Source: Colimorpha_A sp900556615 (GTDB lineage: Bacteria; Bacillota; Clostridia; Oscillospirales; CAG-272). Taken from it: 64,000 bases of DNA. How positions within the stretch are numbered: the stretch's first letter is position 1; each line of letters begins with the position of its first letter. Below are positions 7,511 to 15,887 of this stretch, in pieces. The translations under genes and the position numbers were made by a program. The stretch covers positions 29,082 through 93,081 of the forward strand of contig CAVBUH010000041.1 of the NCBI GenBank assembly GCA_963598415.1. The letters are read 5' to 3'. The notes under the pieces were generated by a model. The model saw only the letters and a program-made list of their open reading frames with translations. It ran no database searches and was not told the origin of the DNA.

Positions 7511-9208
7511 ATGAAAAATATAAAGCATAAAACCGATCTTTGTGTTGTGGGAGGAGGTCTGGCTGGGACTTGCGCGGCCATTGCTGCTGCAAGACATGGA
7601 TTGAAGGTCATTCTTATGCAAGATCGTCCGATGCTTGGAGGAAATGCTTCAAGTGAAGTTCGTATGTGGGTGTGCGGAGCAAGAGATAAGGACTATAAAG
7701 AAACCGGTATTCTCGAGGAAATCGAGCTTGAGAATTTTTACCGTAACGATAACCGTTGTTATCAGGTTTGGGATACTGTGATCTATGAAAAAGCGTACTG
7801 TGAACCTAATTTAACATTATTTCTCAATACTACCTGTCAAAATGCGGAAATGAGCGGCAAAAAAATTATGAGCGTTACCGGCTGGCAGATGACTTCAGAA
7901 ACCTATCATACGGTTGAAGCGGCTTACTTTGCTGATTGTTCGGGGGATTCTATTTTGGCGCCTCTAACCGGAGCGGGATTCCGGTTAGGAAGAGAGAGCA
8001 GAGACGAGTTCGATGAATCGATTGCTCCTGAAACGGCTGATAAGAAAACGATGGGACTATCCTGTATGTTTCAGATTCGGGAAACACCGACGCCGCAGAG
8101 GTTTATTCCGCCGGAATGGGCCATGAAGCTTCCGACCGATGACGATATTCCGCTGAGAGAACATGAAATCGGTACAAATTACTGGTGGATTGAGTTAGGA
8201 GGAGATCGTGATAGTATTCATGATACAGACTCACTGCGCCATGAATTATTGTCAATCTCGTACGGGGTGTGGGATCATGTTAAAAATTATGGAGATCACG
8301 GCGCTGAGAATTGGGTTCTTGATTGGATCGGTTTTCTTCCCGGAAAGAGAGAGAGCCGCAGATATGTGGGGGACTATATTATCACTCAGAATGACGTAAG
8401 CTCAGGAGGTCATTTTGACGATGTGGTAGCATACGGCGGTTGGACGATGGATGATCACTTTCCGGAGGGATTTTATTATCGCGGAGGTTATCCTACAATT
8501 CATCATCCTGCGCCGACGCCTTGGGGAATACCATGGAGAAGCCTTTATTCGGCGGATATAGACAATCTTCTTTTTGCAGGACGAAACATCAGTGTGACAC
8601 ATACGGCAATGAGTTCCTCCAGAGTAATGGCTACCTGTTCGCTTATCGGTCAAGCGGTTGGTACGGGAGTAGCATTGGCAGTGAAATGCGGATGTTCTCC
8701 GAGGGATATAGATGTAGCGCAGTTACAGCAGGAGCTTATGCTTGATGACTGTTATATTCCTTACAAAGAGAGAAAACTCAGCCGTCTTACCTTGGAGGCA
8801 GATACCAATGCCGAGATCGTACGTGACGGTATAGACCGTAATTTCGGAGACTTGGTTCATTGCTGGAGAGGAAGGAAAGGGGAGTACATTGAATATTCGT
8901 TTAATTCCCCTCAATATGTTGAAAAACTACGGCTTGTATTTGACAGCAATCTGCAGCGTGAGTATCTTAATATGCCGAGCAATTATCCGCTTAATGAGAC
9001 AAAATATAAGCTTCCCGATACGCTGGTACGTTCATATTCTGTTGTAGCGGTAACAGAAACCGGCGAGGAGGTTTTAGAAAAGGTTTGCAACAATCGCCGC
9101 AGATTGGTTTTTCACGATATAAATAAGAGGATAAAAAGTATTCGTATAGTTCCTGAAACGACTTGGGGATGTTCTGAATACCGGATATTTGCAGTGGACC
9201 TTCTTTGA
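7511..9208 (+). CDS. FAD-dependent oxidoreductase (FAD_oxidored / Pfam PF12831 type)
   Basis: A 565-residue protein with an N-terminal dinucleotide-binding motif, DLCVVGGGLAGTCAAIAAARHGLKV, followed by PMLGGNASSEVRMWVCGA. This second motif is characteristic of the FAD_oxidored family, which covers many secondary-metabolism and carbohydrate-locus flavoproteins. A later FAD contact is LLFAGRNISVTHTAMSSSRVMATCSLIGQAVGTG. The C-terminal 100 residues look like a beta-rich accessory domain (YIEYSFNSPQYVEKLRLVFDS). The ATG is preceded by GAAAGGAT. It stands alone between two terminators, so its substrate cannot be inferred. No signal peptide is visible, so it is probably cytoplasmic. Confidence 0.8.
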   Translation: MKNIKHKTDLCVVGGGLAGTCAAIAAARHGLKVILMQDRPMLGGNASSEVRMWVCGARDKDYKETGILEEIELENFYRNDNRCYQVWDTVIYEKAYCEPNLTLFLNTTCQNAEMSGKKIMSVTGWQMTSETYHTVEAAYFADCSGDSILAPLTGAGFRLGRESRDEFDESIAPETADKKTMGLSCMFQIRETPTPQRFIPPEWAMKLPTDDDIPLREHEIGTNYWWIELGGDRDSIHDTDSLRHELLSISYGVWDHVKNYGDHGAENWVLDWIGFLPGKRESRRYVGDYIITQNDVSSGGHFDDVVAYGGWTMDDHFPEGFYYRGGYPTIHHPAPTPWGIPWRSLYSADIDNLLFAGRNISVTHTAMSSSRVMATCSLIGQAVGTGVALAVKCGCSPRDIDVAQLQQELMLDDCYIPYKERKLSRLTLEADTNAEIVRDGIDRNFGDLVHCWRGRKGEYIEYSFNSPQYVEKLRLVFDSNLQREYLNMPSNYPLNETKYKLPDTLVRSYSVVAVTETGEEVLEKVCNNRRRLVFHDINKRIKSIRIVPETTWGCSEYRIFAVDLL

Positions 9209-9212
9209 TGGC

Positions 9213-9258
9213 AAAGGGCGTTTACATATTTGAAACAATATGTGCGCCTTTCTTTATT
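9213..9258 (+). terminator. Terminator after the FAD oxidoreductase
   Basis: An interrupted hairpin pairs AAAGGGCG with CGCCTTT and, inside it, ACATATT with AATATGT (9213-9251). A T-rich stretch CTTTATT follows. Confidence 0.65.
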
Positions 9259-9310
9259 GAGACGAAAATGTGCAAATATGTGATATTCAATTGATTTATT
9301 CTTTCGGGTG

Positions 9311-9342
9311 GTTAGGAAATCACTGAATAAATCGTCTACGGA
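9311..9342 (+). repeat. R1 repeat end, fragment
   Basis: The stretch GTTAGGAAATCACTGAATAA and then ATCGTCTACGGA matches the left end of the long R1 copies at 3838 and 27554 over about 30 bases. The similarity then stops. I read it as a truncated or decayed copy. Confidence 0.55.
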
Positions 9343-9447
9343 GCCATTATAAAAAGATTTTATTATAATCGTTGACTTTTACAATCGGCTAATGAATAAC
9401 TATTTATAAGGAGACTTTCGCTGAGCGAGAGTTGCGGGTTTGAATAT

Positions 9448-10268
9448 ATGTATTGTTATTGCAGAAAGGTTCAGTATCACGAAACCGATAAAATGGGAAT
9501 TACACATCACTCCAATTATATAAAATGGATGGAAAAGGCTCGCATAGAATTTCTTGAAAGTATAGGACTACCTTTTGAGAAAATTGAAAAAGAGGGAATT
9601 GTTTCCCCAGTGGTGGGGCTTTCGATTAATTAATGTCTACTGAACAAGCCAAAAAAGCAGCCGCTATGCGGCATTCAGAGCATTTTTGACTTGTCTAAGG
9701 GGCAATCTCACTAACGTGCGACAGCCCCACGAAGTCGGGTTTTGCGGATGAAATCCGCAATTTTGACCATTTAAATTCATAATAATCCAAAGAAAAAACA
9801 GTCAAAAACACCCGATTCGGCATTTTCCCGGTTTCCCGACCGGGAAAATGCCGGGCTTGTTGCTTAACGCAACAGCCCGTTAGGCGTTGCGTTTTCATGA
9901 AACGCAACACTCAGTAGTTCATCAAGGAATGTCTGTCCCATATAAAAACATCAATATACTGCTGTTTTTATATGGGGGTGCGGCTTTGCCGCACCAATCA
10001 TTCGCAAAGCGAATGATTCAGTAGACATTAATTATAGAAGCCATCTGCTTTCGGAGATACCATTTTGATTGAAATGATGGTAGAGAAGTATAATGGCTTC
10101 TGTTTTGATATCCATTATACGATGAAAGATAGCAGGAAAGGAGATATGATCGCGGTTGCTCACTCGGAGTATTGCTTTATGAAGGATGGCAGAGTGACTT
10201 CTTTAAAAAAGTCAAATCCTTCGATGCATGAGATTCTCCGAACAGCTTTTGAAAGAAACCTGATGTAG
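9448..10268 (+). pseudogene. Acyl-CoA thioesterase (4HBT/YbgC-like), interrupted by an insertion and a frameshift
   Basis: The N-terminal piece (9448-9630) reads as a hot-dog thioesterase: VQYHETDKMGITHHSNYIKWMEKARIEFLESIGLPF, with the catalytic Asp in the TDKMG motif and the helix that follows. The C-terminal piece (about 10032-10268) continues as NYRSHLLSEIPF, then in another frame IEMMVEKYNGFCFDIHYTMKD up to FERNLM. Between them lies a 402-bp hairpin-rich insertion (9630-10031). Removing it joins the two halves after the residues SIN. A second lesion is a -1 shift at the T run 10063-10066, where one more T would restore the frame. As written the gene cannot make a full thioesterase. The family normally hydrolyses short acyl-CoA esters. 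Confidence 0.8.
9630..10031. mobile_element. Hairpin-rich non-autonomous element with 15-bp perfect inverted ends
   Basis: Both ends carry TTAATGTCTACTGAA in inverted orientation (9630-9644 and 10017-10031). The element interrupts a thioesterase gene. The flanks are AT-rich (AATTA-type), so the exact target duplication is ambiguous. Inside are eight hairpins in a row: 9660-9672, 9742-9760, 9818-9853 (14-bp stem CGGCATTTTCCCGG), 9853-9878, 9886-9908, 9937-9975, 9977-9995 and 9996-10018. No open frame of useful length is present, so any transposase must act in trans. Confidence 0.8.
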
Positions 10269-10288
10269 ACAATTCTCTTAGCAGAGAT

Positions 10289-10330
10289 AAAACCCAGAAG
10301 CTGACTTAAAGCAGCTTGCCGGGTTTTGTG
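10289..10330. terminator. Bidirectional terminator between the thioesterase and the antiporter
   Basis: The stem AAAACCC...GGGTTTT has an inner AAGCTG/CAGCTT pairing. It has T-rich flanks on both strands and lies between two converging genes. Confidence 0.7.
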
Positions 10331-10361
10331 TTATAAGGGTTACATTTTATATCATGATTCG

Positions 10362-11960
10362 TTACTGAGAATGATTGATTATCATAACGTCATTCTCACG
10401 AAGTTTGGTTTTGCCTTCGGGAATGATAATGCTGTTTTTTCGTTTGATCATCACTACAAGCATATCGGAATCGAACTTAATTTCGGAGAGAGCTTTTCCA
10501 AGCCATTCGCTGTCATGATCGATTCGAATTTCGGTGAGCGAGCCGAGGTATTCACCTTCTATGGAGGGAGCGCTGATAACGGCAATGTCGTTGGGAAGAA
10601 TGACGGTATTGCCTTTAGGAACTATATGCTCGCTGCCGCGTACAAGTAGCACGATAAGCGTTTGCGGAAGCAGCTTTATGTCCTTTATTTTGTGATTTGC
10701 CCATGGGTGAGCGAGGTTTATTTGCAGCTTTATAAATTCGACCGGAACTTCCTCCGAGTAGTCGCTGAAGGTTTTCATTACATCACTGCTGTCGTCGGTC
10801 ATACCGAGTTTTTTCGCGGCTATCGGTATCAGTGTTCCTTGAAGAGAGATGGAAAACAATACGATGAAGAAAACGATATGAAAGATATCGTTCCCGATAT
10901 GGGCGGCGCTGACCTGAGCCATAATGGCGAAAACAATGGAAGCGGCACCGCGCAAACCGGCAAGTGAGACTAAAAGCTGTTGGTTAAAGGGACATTTGAA
11001 GGGAGTCAGAATAGCAAATACCGCCAAAGGACGAGCGATAAAGGTAAGAAAAAGAGCGATTGCAAGAGCGGGTAAAGCCACTTTAGGCAGCTGAGACGGG
11101 AAAGAAAGAAGTCCGAGCAGGAAAAATATCGCAATTTGCATAAGACCGTTCAGACCGTCAAAGAAGCCGACCATCGTTTTTTTGTTCTTTATCGGTTTAT
11201 TTCCGAGTATGATTCCGGTTATATATGTACTGAGATAGCCGTTTCCGCCTATTAAAGCGGCACCGGAATAAGAGACAAGGGCGATGCTGAAGACAAATAA
11301 TGAATCGGAGCCGGAAGCGGTAAATTTTGCGCGCTTGAGAACGAACAGAGCAGCGACAGCGGTTATGACTCCGAAAAGTGCACCGAAGATAATCTGAGCG
11401 AATATCATATATATCATTTGTCCGGCGCTGAATTCGCCTTTCATGAGCGAAAGGACAATTACCGTCAGCATATAGGCAAAAGGATCGTTGCTTCCGCTTT
11501 CGACCTCAAGTAAAGAGGCTGTGTTATATTTCAAATTGAGTTTTTTAGACCGGAGTATTGCAAAAACAGACGCAGCGTCTGTTGATCCTATAACGGAGCC
11601 GATGAGGAAGCTTTCAAGTATTGGAATCTTTAAAACAAAATAACAGAATAATCCCGTAAAAAAAGCCGTGAGAATAACGCCGAGCGAAGAGAGAAGTACG
11701 GATTTTAACGCAACCGGCTTTGCTTTTTTCATATTTGTTCCGAAACCGCCGTAAAACATAATGAAGATCAGAGCGATGGAACAGATCTGTTCGGCAAAAG
11801 AATAATTATCAAATCCGATTTTTAGAATACCGTCCGAACCAAACAGCATTCCTAGTACTATGAAAGCAAGGAGCGTCGGTATTCCGTATTTGAATGATAT
11901 CTTTCCGAGAGAAATACAAATGATTATGATGATAGCTGCAAAAAAAATAAAAAGATTCAT
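10362..11960 (-). CDS. K+/H+ (or Na+/H+) antiporter of the CPA1/NhaP family with TrkA-C domains
   Basis: A 532-residue protein with about 12 hydrophobic segments over residues 1-385, then a cytoplasmic tail with TrkA-C-like repeats (FIKLQINLAHPWANHKIKDIKLLPQTLIVLLVRG; EIRIDHDSEWLGKALSEIKF). The transport core holds GSTDAASVFAILRSK and the ion-binding motif LLEVESGSNDPFAYML, as in NhaP2/CvrA. This family exchanges cytoplasmic K+ or Na+ for H+ and is gated by ligands on the TrkA-C domains. GGAGG precedes the ATG. It is monocistronic, with the LacI-type gene 42 bases upstream on the same strand. Confidence 0.88.
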   Translation of the reverse strand: MNLFIFFAAIIIIICISLGKISFKYGIPTLLAFIVLGMLFGSDGILKIGFDNYSFAEQICSIALIFIMFYGGFGTNMKKAKPVALKSVLLSSLGVILTAFFTGLFCYFVLKIPILESFLIGSVIGSTDAASVFAILRSKKLNLKYNTASLLEVESGSNDPFAYMLTVIVLSLMKGEFSAGQMIYMIFAQIIFGALFGVITAVAALFVLKRAKFTASGSDSLFVFSIALVSYSGAALIGGNGYLSTYITGIILGNKPIKNKKTMVGFFDGLNGLMQIAIFFLLGLLSFPSQLPKVALPALAIALFLTFIARPLAVFAILTPFKCPFNQQLLVSLAGLRGAASIVFAIMAQVSAAHIGNDIFHIVFFIVLFSISLQGTLIPIAAKKLGMTDDSSDVMKTFSDYSEEVPVEFIKLQINLAHPWANHKIKDIKLLPQTLIVLLVRGSEHIVPKGNTVILPNDIAVISAPSIEGEYLGSLTEIRIDHDSEWLGKALSEIKFDSDMLVVMIKRKNSIIIPEGKTKLRENDVMIINHSQ

Positions 11961-12001
11961 GGTTCCTCCGATGGATAGATGAGAACTCCAAAATTCGTAT
12001 G

Positions 12002-13000
12002 TTACGAGGATGGGAAAAGCCTTACATCAAGACAAATCTGTCCCGGACACAATGATTTGCCGTCCTTAATTGTATTCATGAGAATTTCAACGGCTGCTTC
12101 GCTCATTGTTTTGTCTGCTGCTCCTACTGAGTCAAGTGGGGACATATAGAAAAGCTTCTCGCGGAGATGATCAATTCCGACGATAGGAATATCCACCGGA
12201 ACATTTCTTCCCATTTCGGTCAGAGCGTTTATCGCTTCATATGCAAACAGGTCGGAGAAAGCAAAAATGGCATCGTATTCTATTTGATTTTCTGCGAGTT
12301 TGCGGAGTATTTTTCCAACAGATCCTGCTTTTGTGGGAGTAGTAAACATAAGCTCCGGTTGATATTCAATCCCGGCTTCATCAAGAGCCATATGATACCC
12401 GGCAAGTCGGTCTTCTGCACAGGATATGGAAAGAAGTCCGTTGATAAATAAGATGCGGCGACGATTATAGTGGTCAATTAAATATTTTGCAGCGAGATAT
12501 CCGCTTTTGGTATCATTTAAAATGACAGAGGGGTGTCCTTCTACCCGCCTGCCGATGAGGATGTACGGCTTTCCTGCTTTTTTCAAAAACTCAAGGTTAT
12601 CGTGGCAGTTCGGGCAGGGGCAGATGATAAACCCGTCAACTTTTTTTCCAAGAGCATTTTTGATTGCCTGAAGCTCAAGATTTTTATCTTCATTGGTGTT
12701 CAGTATAAAAACAGAGTAATTGTATTCAGAGGCAAGCTGTTCCGTTTCGCGTACCATTATTGCAAAAAGCGGATTTGTAATATCGGCAAGGATGACAGCG
12801 ATGGTTCCTGTTCTTCCGGTTCTCATAGAACTTGCTATATTATCATTTATATAACCCATTTCATCTGCTACTGAATTGATATATTCAATGGTTTTTTGAG
12901 AGATGTCGTTTTTATGGTTTAGCGCGCGGGATACGGTATTGATAGTATATCCGGTTTTTTCTGCTATGTCGCGAAGCGTTACACGGTTGTTTTTTATCAT
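12002..13000 (-). CDS. LacI-family transcriptional regulator
   Basis: 332 residues. The N-terminal HTH is VTLRDIAEKTGYTINTVSRALNHKNDISQKTIEYINSVADEMGYINDNIA, followed by a periplasmic-binding-protein-like sensor domain (GTIAVILADITNPLFAIMVRETEQ; DGFIICPCP; NRRRILFINGLLSISCAEDRLAGYHMAL; PVDIPIVGIDHL). The ligand is normally a sugar or sugar phosphate. No adjacent sugar genes lie on this strand, so its regulon is probably elsewhere, perhaps the glycan locus to the right. The ribosome site is weak (AAAGGC). Confidence 0.9.
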   Translation of the reverse strand: MIKNNRVTLRDIAEKTGYTINTVSRALNHKNDISQKTIEYINSVADEMGYINDNIASSMRTGRTGTIAVILADITNPLFAIMVRETEQLASEYNYSVFILNTNEDKNLELQAIKNALGKKVDGFIICPCPNCHDNLEFLKKAGKPYILIGRRVEGHPSVILNDTKSGYLAAKYLIDHYNRRRILFINGLLSISCAEDRLAGYHMALDEAGIEYQPELMFTTPTKAGSVGKILRKLAENQIEYDAIFAFSDLFAYEAINALTEMGRNVPVDIPIVGIDHLREKLFYMSPLDSVGAADKTMSEAAVEILMNTIKDGKSLCPGQICLDVRLFPSS

Positions 13001-13167
13001 TGTTGTTCAGCCTTTGATTTTATTTGCAAAGTGTTTCCTTTCATTGAACTCTGGAAAGTGGTATTGTTTTGCAGAGGAAAAATACTTATATTAATATTAT
13101 ACATTTTTGTGATAAACCTGTCAATATGAATTATAAAACATCTCTTTTAGCTTTGACGTGCGGATTT

Positions 13168-13195
13168 TAAGGCAACACCGTCGGGTATTGCCTTA
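13168..13195. repeat. Minimal R1 repeat: two inverted ends joined
   Basis: TAAGGCAACACCG and GGGTATTGCCTTA face each other with only two bases between them. The ends match those of the R1 elements, so this looks like a deletion derivative that kept only its termini. It also forms a hairpin. Confidence 0.6.
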
Positions 13196-13210
13196 GATTA
13201 AAATAGAGAA

Positions 13211-13236
13211 AACTGCCGTTTTAAAGAACGGCAGTT
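13211..13236 (-). terminator. Terminator of the membrane-protein gene
   Basis: A perfect 10-bp stem AACTGCCGTT/AACGGCAGTT is followed, on the minus strand, by TTTTCTCTATTTT. It lies 20 bases beyond the stop of the gene at 13257. Confidence 0.8.
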
Positions 13237-13256
13237 AAAATTTATGCAAGCGCGAT

Positions 13257-13841
13257 TTAATCTTTTTTCTCGTCGGGACCGATAAGCTTTGTGAAATGTA
13301 TACCCTTTACACCCATAATATACGCTATCATACAAGTAAGCATGGCGGGGAAGGTTATGACAATATATACCCACGGAGAATTTAAAAACCAACAGGAAAT
13401 AATACCGGAATACATACCTTCAAAAAGAGTAGCAATGGTTTTGGCAGTACCGAATAGGTTTACCGCACTTTGCGGGGAGGAAGGAAAAATTGCACCGACT
13501 TGATTTAATGTGTACGAGGAAGCCGAATAATAGCCTATTGTAATCAAAATACCGAGAATGAGGTTTCCGATATTGGCACACAAGGATATCAACAAGCCTT
13601 TCATCGGTCTATATTTCAAACGCTTTCCATCAATTCTTACTTTTTCGGCATACCCGACATCCCACGTCATAGTATAGAGGAGAACCATATAAAAAACAAC
13701 CGCAAAAATGCTTGAGATAAGAAAAAGCGTTTCGTTTTGACTTGTTGCCATAGAAAGTACCAAACCGAACATTGTCATCCCGAGCTGATTAACAAACATT
13801 TTGAAAATCAGATAGGAATTTTCCTTTAAGAAGTTTATCAT
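13257..13841 (-). CDS. Four-helix integral membrane protein of unknown function
   Basis: About 194 residues from the ATG at 13841 (a longer in-frame TTG start at 13907 lacks support). Hydrophobic segments are near FKMFVNQLGMTMFGLVLSMA, LFLISSIFAVVFYMVLLYTM, GLLISLCANIGNLILGILITIGYYS and VYIVITFPAMLTCMIAYIMGV, with a soluble loop MTWDVGYAEKVRIDGKRLKYRPMKG between helices 2 and 3. I do not recognise the family. A GAAAGGAT ribosome site lies about 13 bases upstream, which is far. It is probably monocistronic. Confidence 0.7.
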   Translation of the reverse strand: MINFLKENSYLIFKMFVNQLGMTMFGLVLSMATSQNETLFLISSIFAVVFYMVLLYTMTWDVGYAEKVRIDGKRLKYRPMKGLLISLCANIGNLILGILITIGYYSASSYTLNQVGAIFPSSPQSAVNLFGTAKTIATLFEGMYSGIISCWFLNSPWVYIVITFPAMLTCMIAYIMGVKGIHFTKLIGPDEKKD

Positions 13842-14177
13842 TACAGATAGATGATCCTTTCGCAAACGGCAGAAACCGTCGAAAAATAACTTAAGGAAAG
13901 ATATCAATGAGGACTCAAAGGATATCTCTTGCTTTCATTCAACAGCAGATAATCGCCGCCTTAAAGAATAAAGGATTATAGACCGGAGACAATCCGAAAT
14001 CCGTTATTCTACTATATAATTTTAATCGTTTATTATTAACAAAACAAGCGGATTACAGAAAGTTTACACTTTGGCAAAGAAATTTAATAATCGATTAAAA
14101 GTTATTTGTTATTATAATAGCAGAAATTGTACTAAATTTTCGGAACGGTAAATTTTCCGAGATAGGAATGGTAAAAA

Positions 14178-15173
14178 ATGACTCGTCTTCCCGAACCTGT
14201 GCTTGAATTTTCACAGTACATGCTTGTCATAAAAGGGCGCTCCCAAAGAACGGTGGAACAATATGAAATCGATTTGATGCTTTTTTTTAAGTTTGTGAAA
14301 TCAAAAAGAAACGGTCTTCCCACCTCTGGCGAGGACTTTGATTTGCTTACCATATATGAGCTTGATTATGATTTTGCCGGATCAGTGACAAGGTCCGAGG
14401 TGCTTGAATTTTTGAGCTTCGCCGCAATCGGCAGAGAAAATCAGGCAAGAACAAGGGCAAGAAAGCTCTCATCACTTAAATCCTTTTATCGATATTACTG
14501 CGGAACAATGATGCGTTTTAAGCAAAATCCTACCGATAATATCGATTCTCCCAAGTTACCCAAAAATTTGCCTAAGCATCTTAGTGCAGAAGAAAGTATA
14601 GAACTGCTCCGAACGGTGAGCGGAGACAGCGAAAACAAATTCAGAGAGCGGGACTATTGTATCATCACGCTTTTTCTCAATTGCGGTATGCGTCTTTCCG
14701 AACTTGTTGGGATAAATCTCGGAGACGTGGATAAAGATATGATGTCTCTGAGAGTTATCGGAAAGGGAGCAAAGGAGCGTGTCATCTATTTGAATGATTC
14801 CTGCCGATCCGCGTTAATTTCATATTTGAAAACAAGGGACAGGGAACCTATGCCGGGGCATAAGAACGCGCTGTTCCTGAGTTCAAGACATAAGCGGATA
14901 AGCAAGCAGATGGTTCAGGCGATGGTTTATAAATACCTTGACGCCGCCGGTTTTCATAATCGCGGTCTCTCCGTTCATAAACTAAGGCATACTGCCGCCA
15001 CCTTAATGTATCAGACGGGCAACGTCGATATTCGGGTTTTAAAGGATATTCTCGGACATGAACAGCTTAACACGACTCAGATATACACCCATGTCAGCGA
15101 CGAAGAAATGAGACGTGCTATGACACAAAGTCCCCTTGCCGAGGTGACTGAGGATAAGCTCGGAAAAAAATAG
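14178..15173 (+). CDS. Tyrosine site-specific recombinase, XerC/XerD-like
   Basis: 331 residues. The N-terminal SAM-like core-binding domain (residues 1-120) begins LEFSQYMLVIKGRSQRTVEQYEIDL. The catalytic domain contains all the expected residues: Arg in LFLNCGMRLSELVGINLGDVD, Lys in RVIGKGAKERVIYLN, H-x-x-R in HKLRHTAATLMYQTG, His in DILGHEQLNTTQIYTH and the nucleophilic Tyr in the same segment. Length and N-terminal domain fit chromosomal dimer resolvases (XerC) better than phage integrases. No attachment site or phage genes lie nearby. The ATG is preceded by TAGGAATG. Confidence 0.85.
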   Translation: MTRLPEPVLEFSQYMLVIKGRSQRTVEQYEIDLMLFFKFVKSKRNGLPTSGEDFDLLTIYELDYDFAGSVTRSEVLEFLSFAAIGRENQARTRARKLSSLKSFYRYYCGTMMRFKQNPTDNIDSPKLPKNLPKHLSAEESIELLRTVSGDSENKFRERDYCIITLFLNCGMRLSELVGINLGDVDKDMMSLRVIGKGAKERVIYLNDSCRSALISYLKTRDREPMPGHKNALFLSSRHKRISKQMVQAMVYKYLDAAGFHNRGLSVHKLRHTAATLMYQTGNVDIRVLKDILGHEQLNTTQIYTHVSDEEMRRAMTQSPLAEVTEDKLGKK

Positions 15174-15306
15174 AATTTTTTGCTGGGTTTGCCCTATGGA
15201 ACGATTTATTCCTCACAAAGTACAGTTTTCTTCTAACTAATTTTTGGGTTTATAATGTACAATAAATACAGAAAGTATAAACAAATGAAAAATTGAGAGA
15301 AGGCTG

Positions 15307-15417
15307 ATGACAGTGACTGTGAATTGCATCCATTTGTTAGAAGCCATCGGGAGTATTTCTGTAACGGAATCCGTTCAGCTTGTTGTCAGATTTTGGAATA
15401 GCATAACAGGTAATTAG
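15307..15417 (+). CDS. Possible small protein of 36 residues
   Basis: Starts ATG with AGAAGG three bases upstream and ends TAG inside the following terminator hairpin. The peptide begins MTVTVNCIHLLEAIG and is slightly hydrophobic. There is no recognisable family and no support beyond the flanking signals, so it may be chance or part of a small RNA. Confidence 0.25.
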   Translation: MTVTVNCIHLLEAIGSISVTESVQLVVRFWNSITGN

Positions 15418-15445
15418 GAGGACGAAAATGCCCTCCTTTTGTTTT
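15416..15445 (+). terminator. Terminator hairpin
   Basis: AGGAGG (15416-15421) pairs with CCTCCT (15432-15437) across a 10-base loop, followed by TTTGTTTT. Confidence 0.65.
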
Positions 15446-15502
15446 GATTTTTGATTAAAATGTAAATTTTAGAGGGTTTTATCTTCACTTTGGTGCGATT
15501 TC

Positions 15503-15531
15503 TTGACATATAGTAAAAAATGTGATATCAT
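15503..15531 (+). promoter_or_regulatory. Sigma-A-type promoter of the hslO operon
   Basis: TTGACA (15503-15508) and TATCAT (15526-15531) are separated by exactly 17 bases, 44 bases before the ATG of the 103-residue gene. Confidence 0.8.
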
Positions 15532-15574
15532 AAAGTAATATATATAATTATAAATTATTGAGGAGGAATAGCGA

Positions 15575-15886
15575 ATGGTAGAATATATATCGAACGGAGT
15601 CGCAGGCGACTATATCATATATAAAGACAAACCGCTTGTCAGAAAAGACAATTTATATTGTTACGGCGATATGAGCGATGATTATGTCTTGTTTCTCATG
15701 GCTCTTACGAACAAAAAAACAGAGTCCGGAAAGGAGATACCGGATCACATTCTTGCCCAAATTATCAGTACCGATCCGAAAAAATCTCCTTCTGAAAAAC
15801 TCGAAAAACAATTTGAAAAAAACGGTCTTTACGATGCAATCGACATCGGGCTTATTTGGCTTGATAAGCTGAACAAAAAGAAATAA
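15575..15886 (+). CDS. Small conserved-looking protein of unknown function, upstream of hslO
   Basis: 103 residues, charged, without signal peptide or membrane segment. It begins MVEYISNGVAGDYIIYKDKPLVRKDNLYCYGDMSDDYVLFLMAL and has a lysine-rich end. GAGGAGG lies 8 bases before the ATG and a consensus promoter is just upstream. The next gene, hslO, starts one base after its stop, so the two are one operon. I do not recognise a named family. The promoter, ribosome site and tight coupling make it a real gene. Confidence 0.75.
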   Translation: MVEYISNGVAGDYIIYKDKPLVRKDNLYCYGDMSDDYVLFLMALTNKKTESGKEIPDHILAQIISTDPKKSPSEKLEKQFEKNGLYDAIDIGLIWLDKLNKKK

Positions 15887-15887
15887 T

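Larger units (their letters stand above)
15174..15574 (+). other. Intergenic region with a candidate 36-codon ORF, terminator and promoter
   Basis: The stretch holds a TATAAT box (15251-15256) with no clear -35. It also holds a small ORF of 36 codons (15307-15417) behind AGAAGG, a hairpin terminator AGGAGG/CCTCCT with a T-rich tail (15416-15445), and the promoter of the next gene. The layout of box, short transcript and terminator would also fit a small RNA. I do not recognise the peptide. Confidence 0.4.

Noticed and set aside
14178..15173. Prophage or integrative element marked by the tyrosine recombinase
   Set aside because: No attachment repeats, phage genes or tRNA target nearby; the protein looks like a housekeeping XerC-type enzyme.
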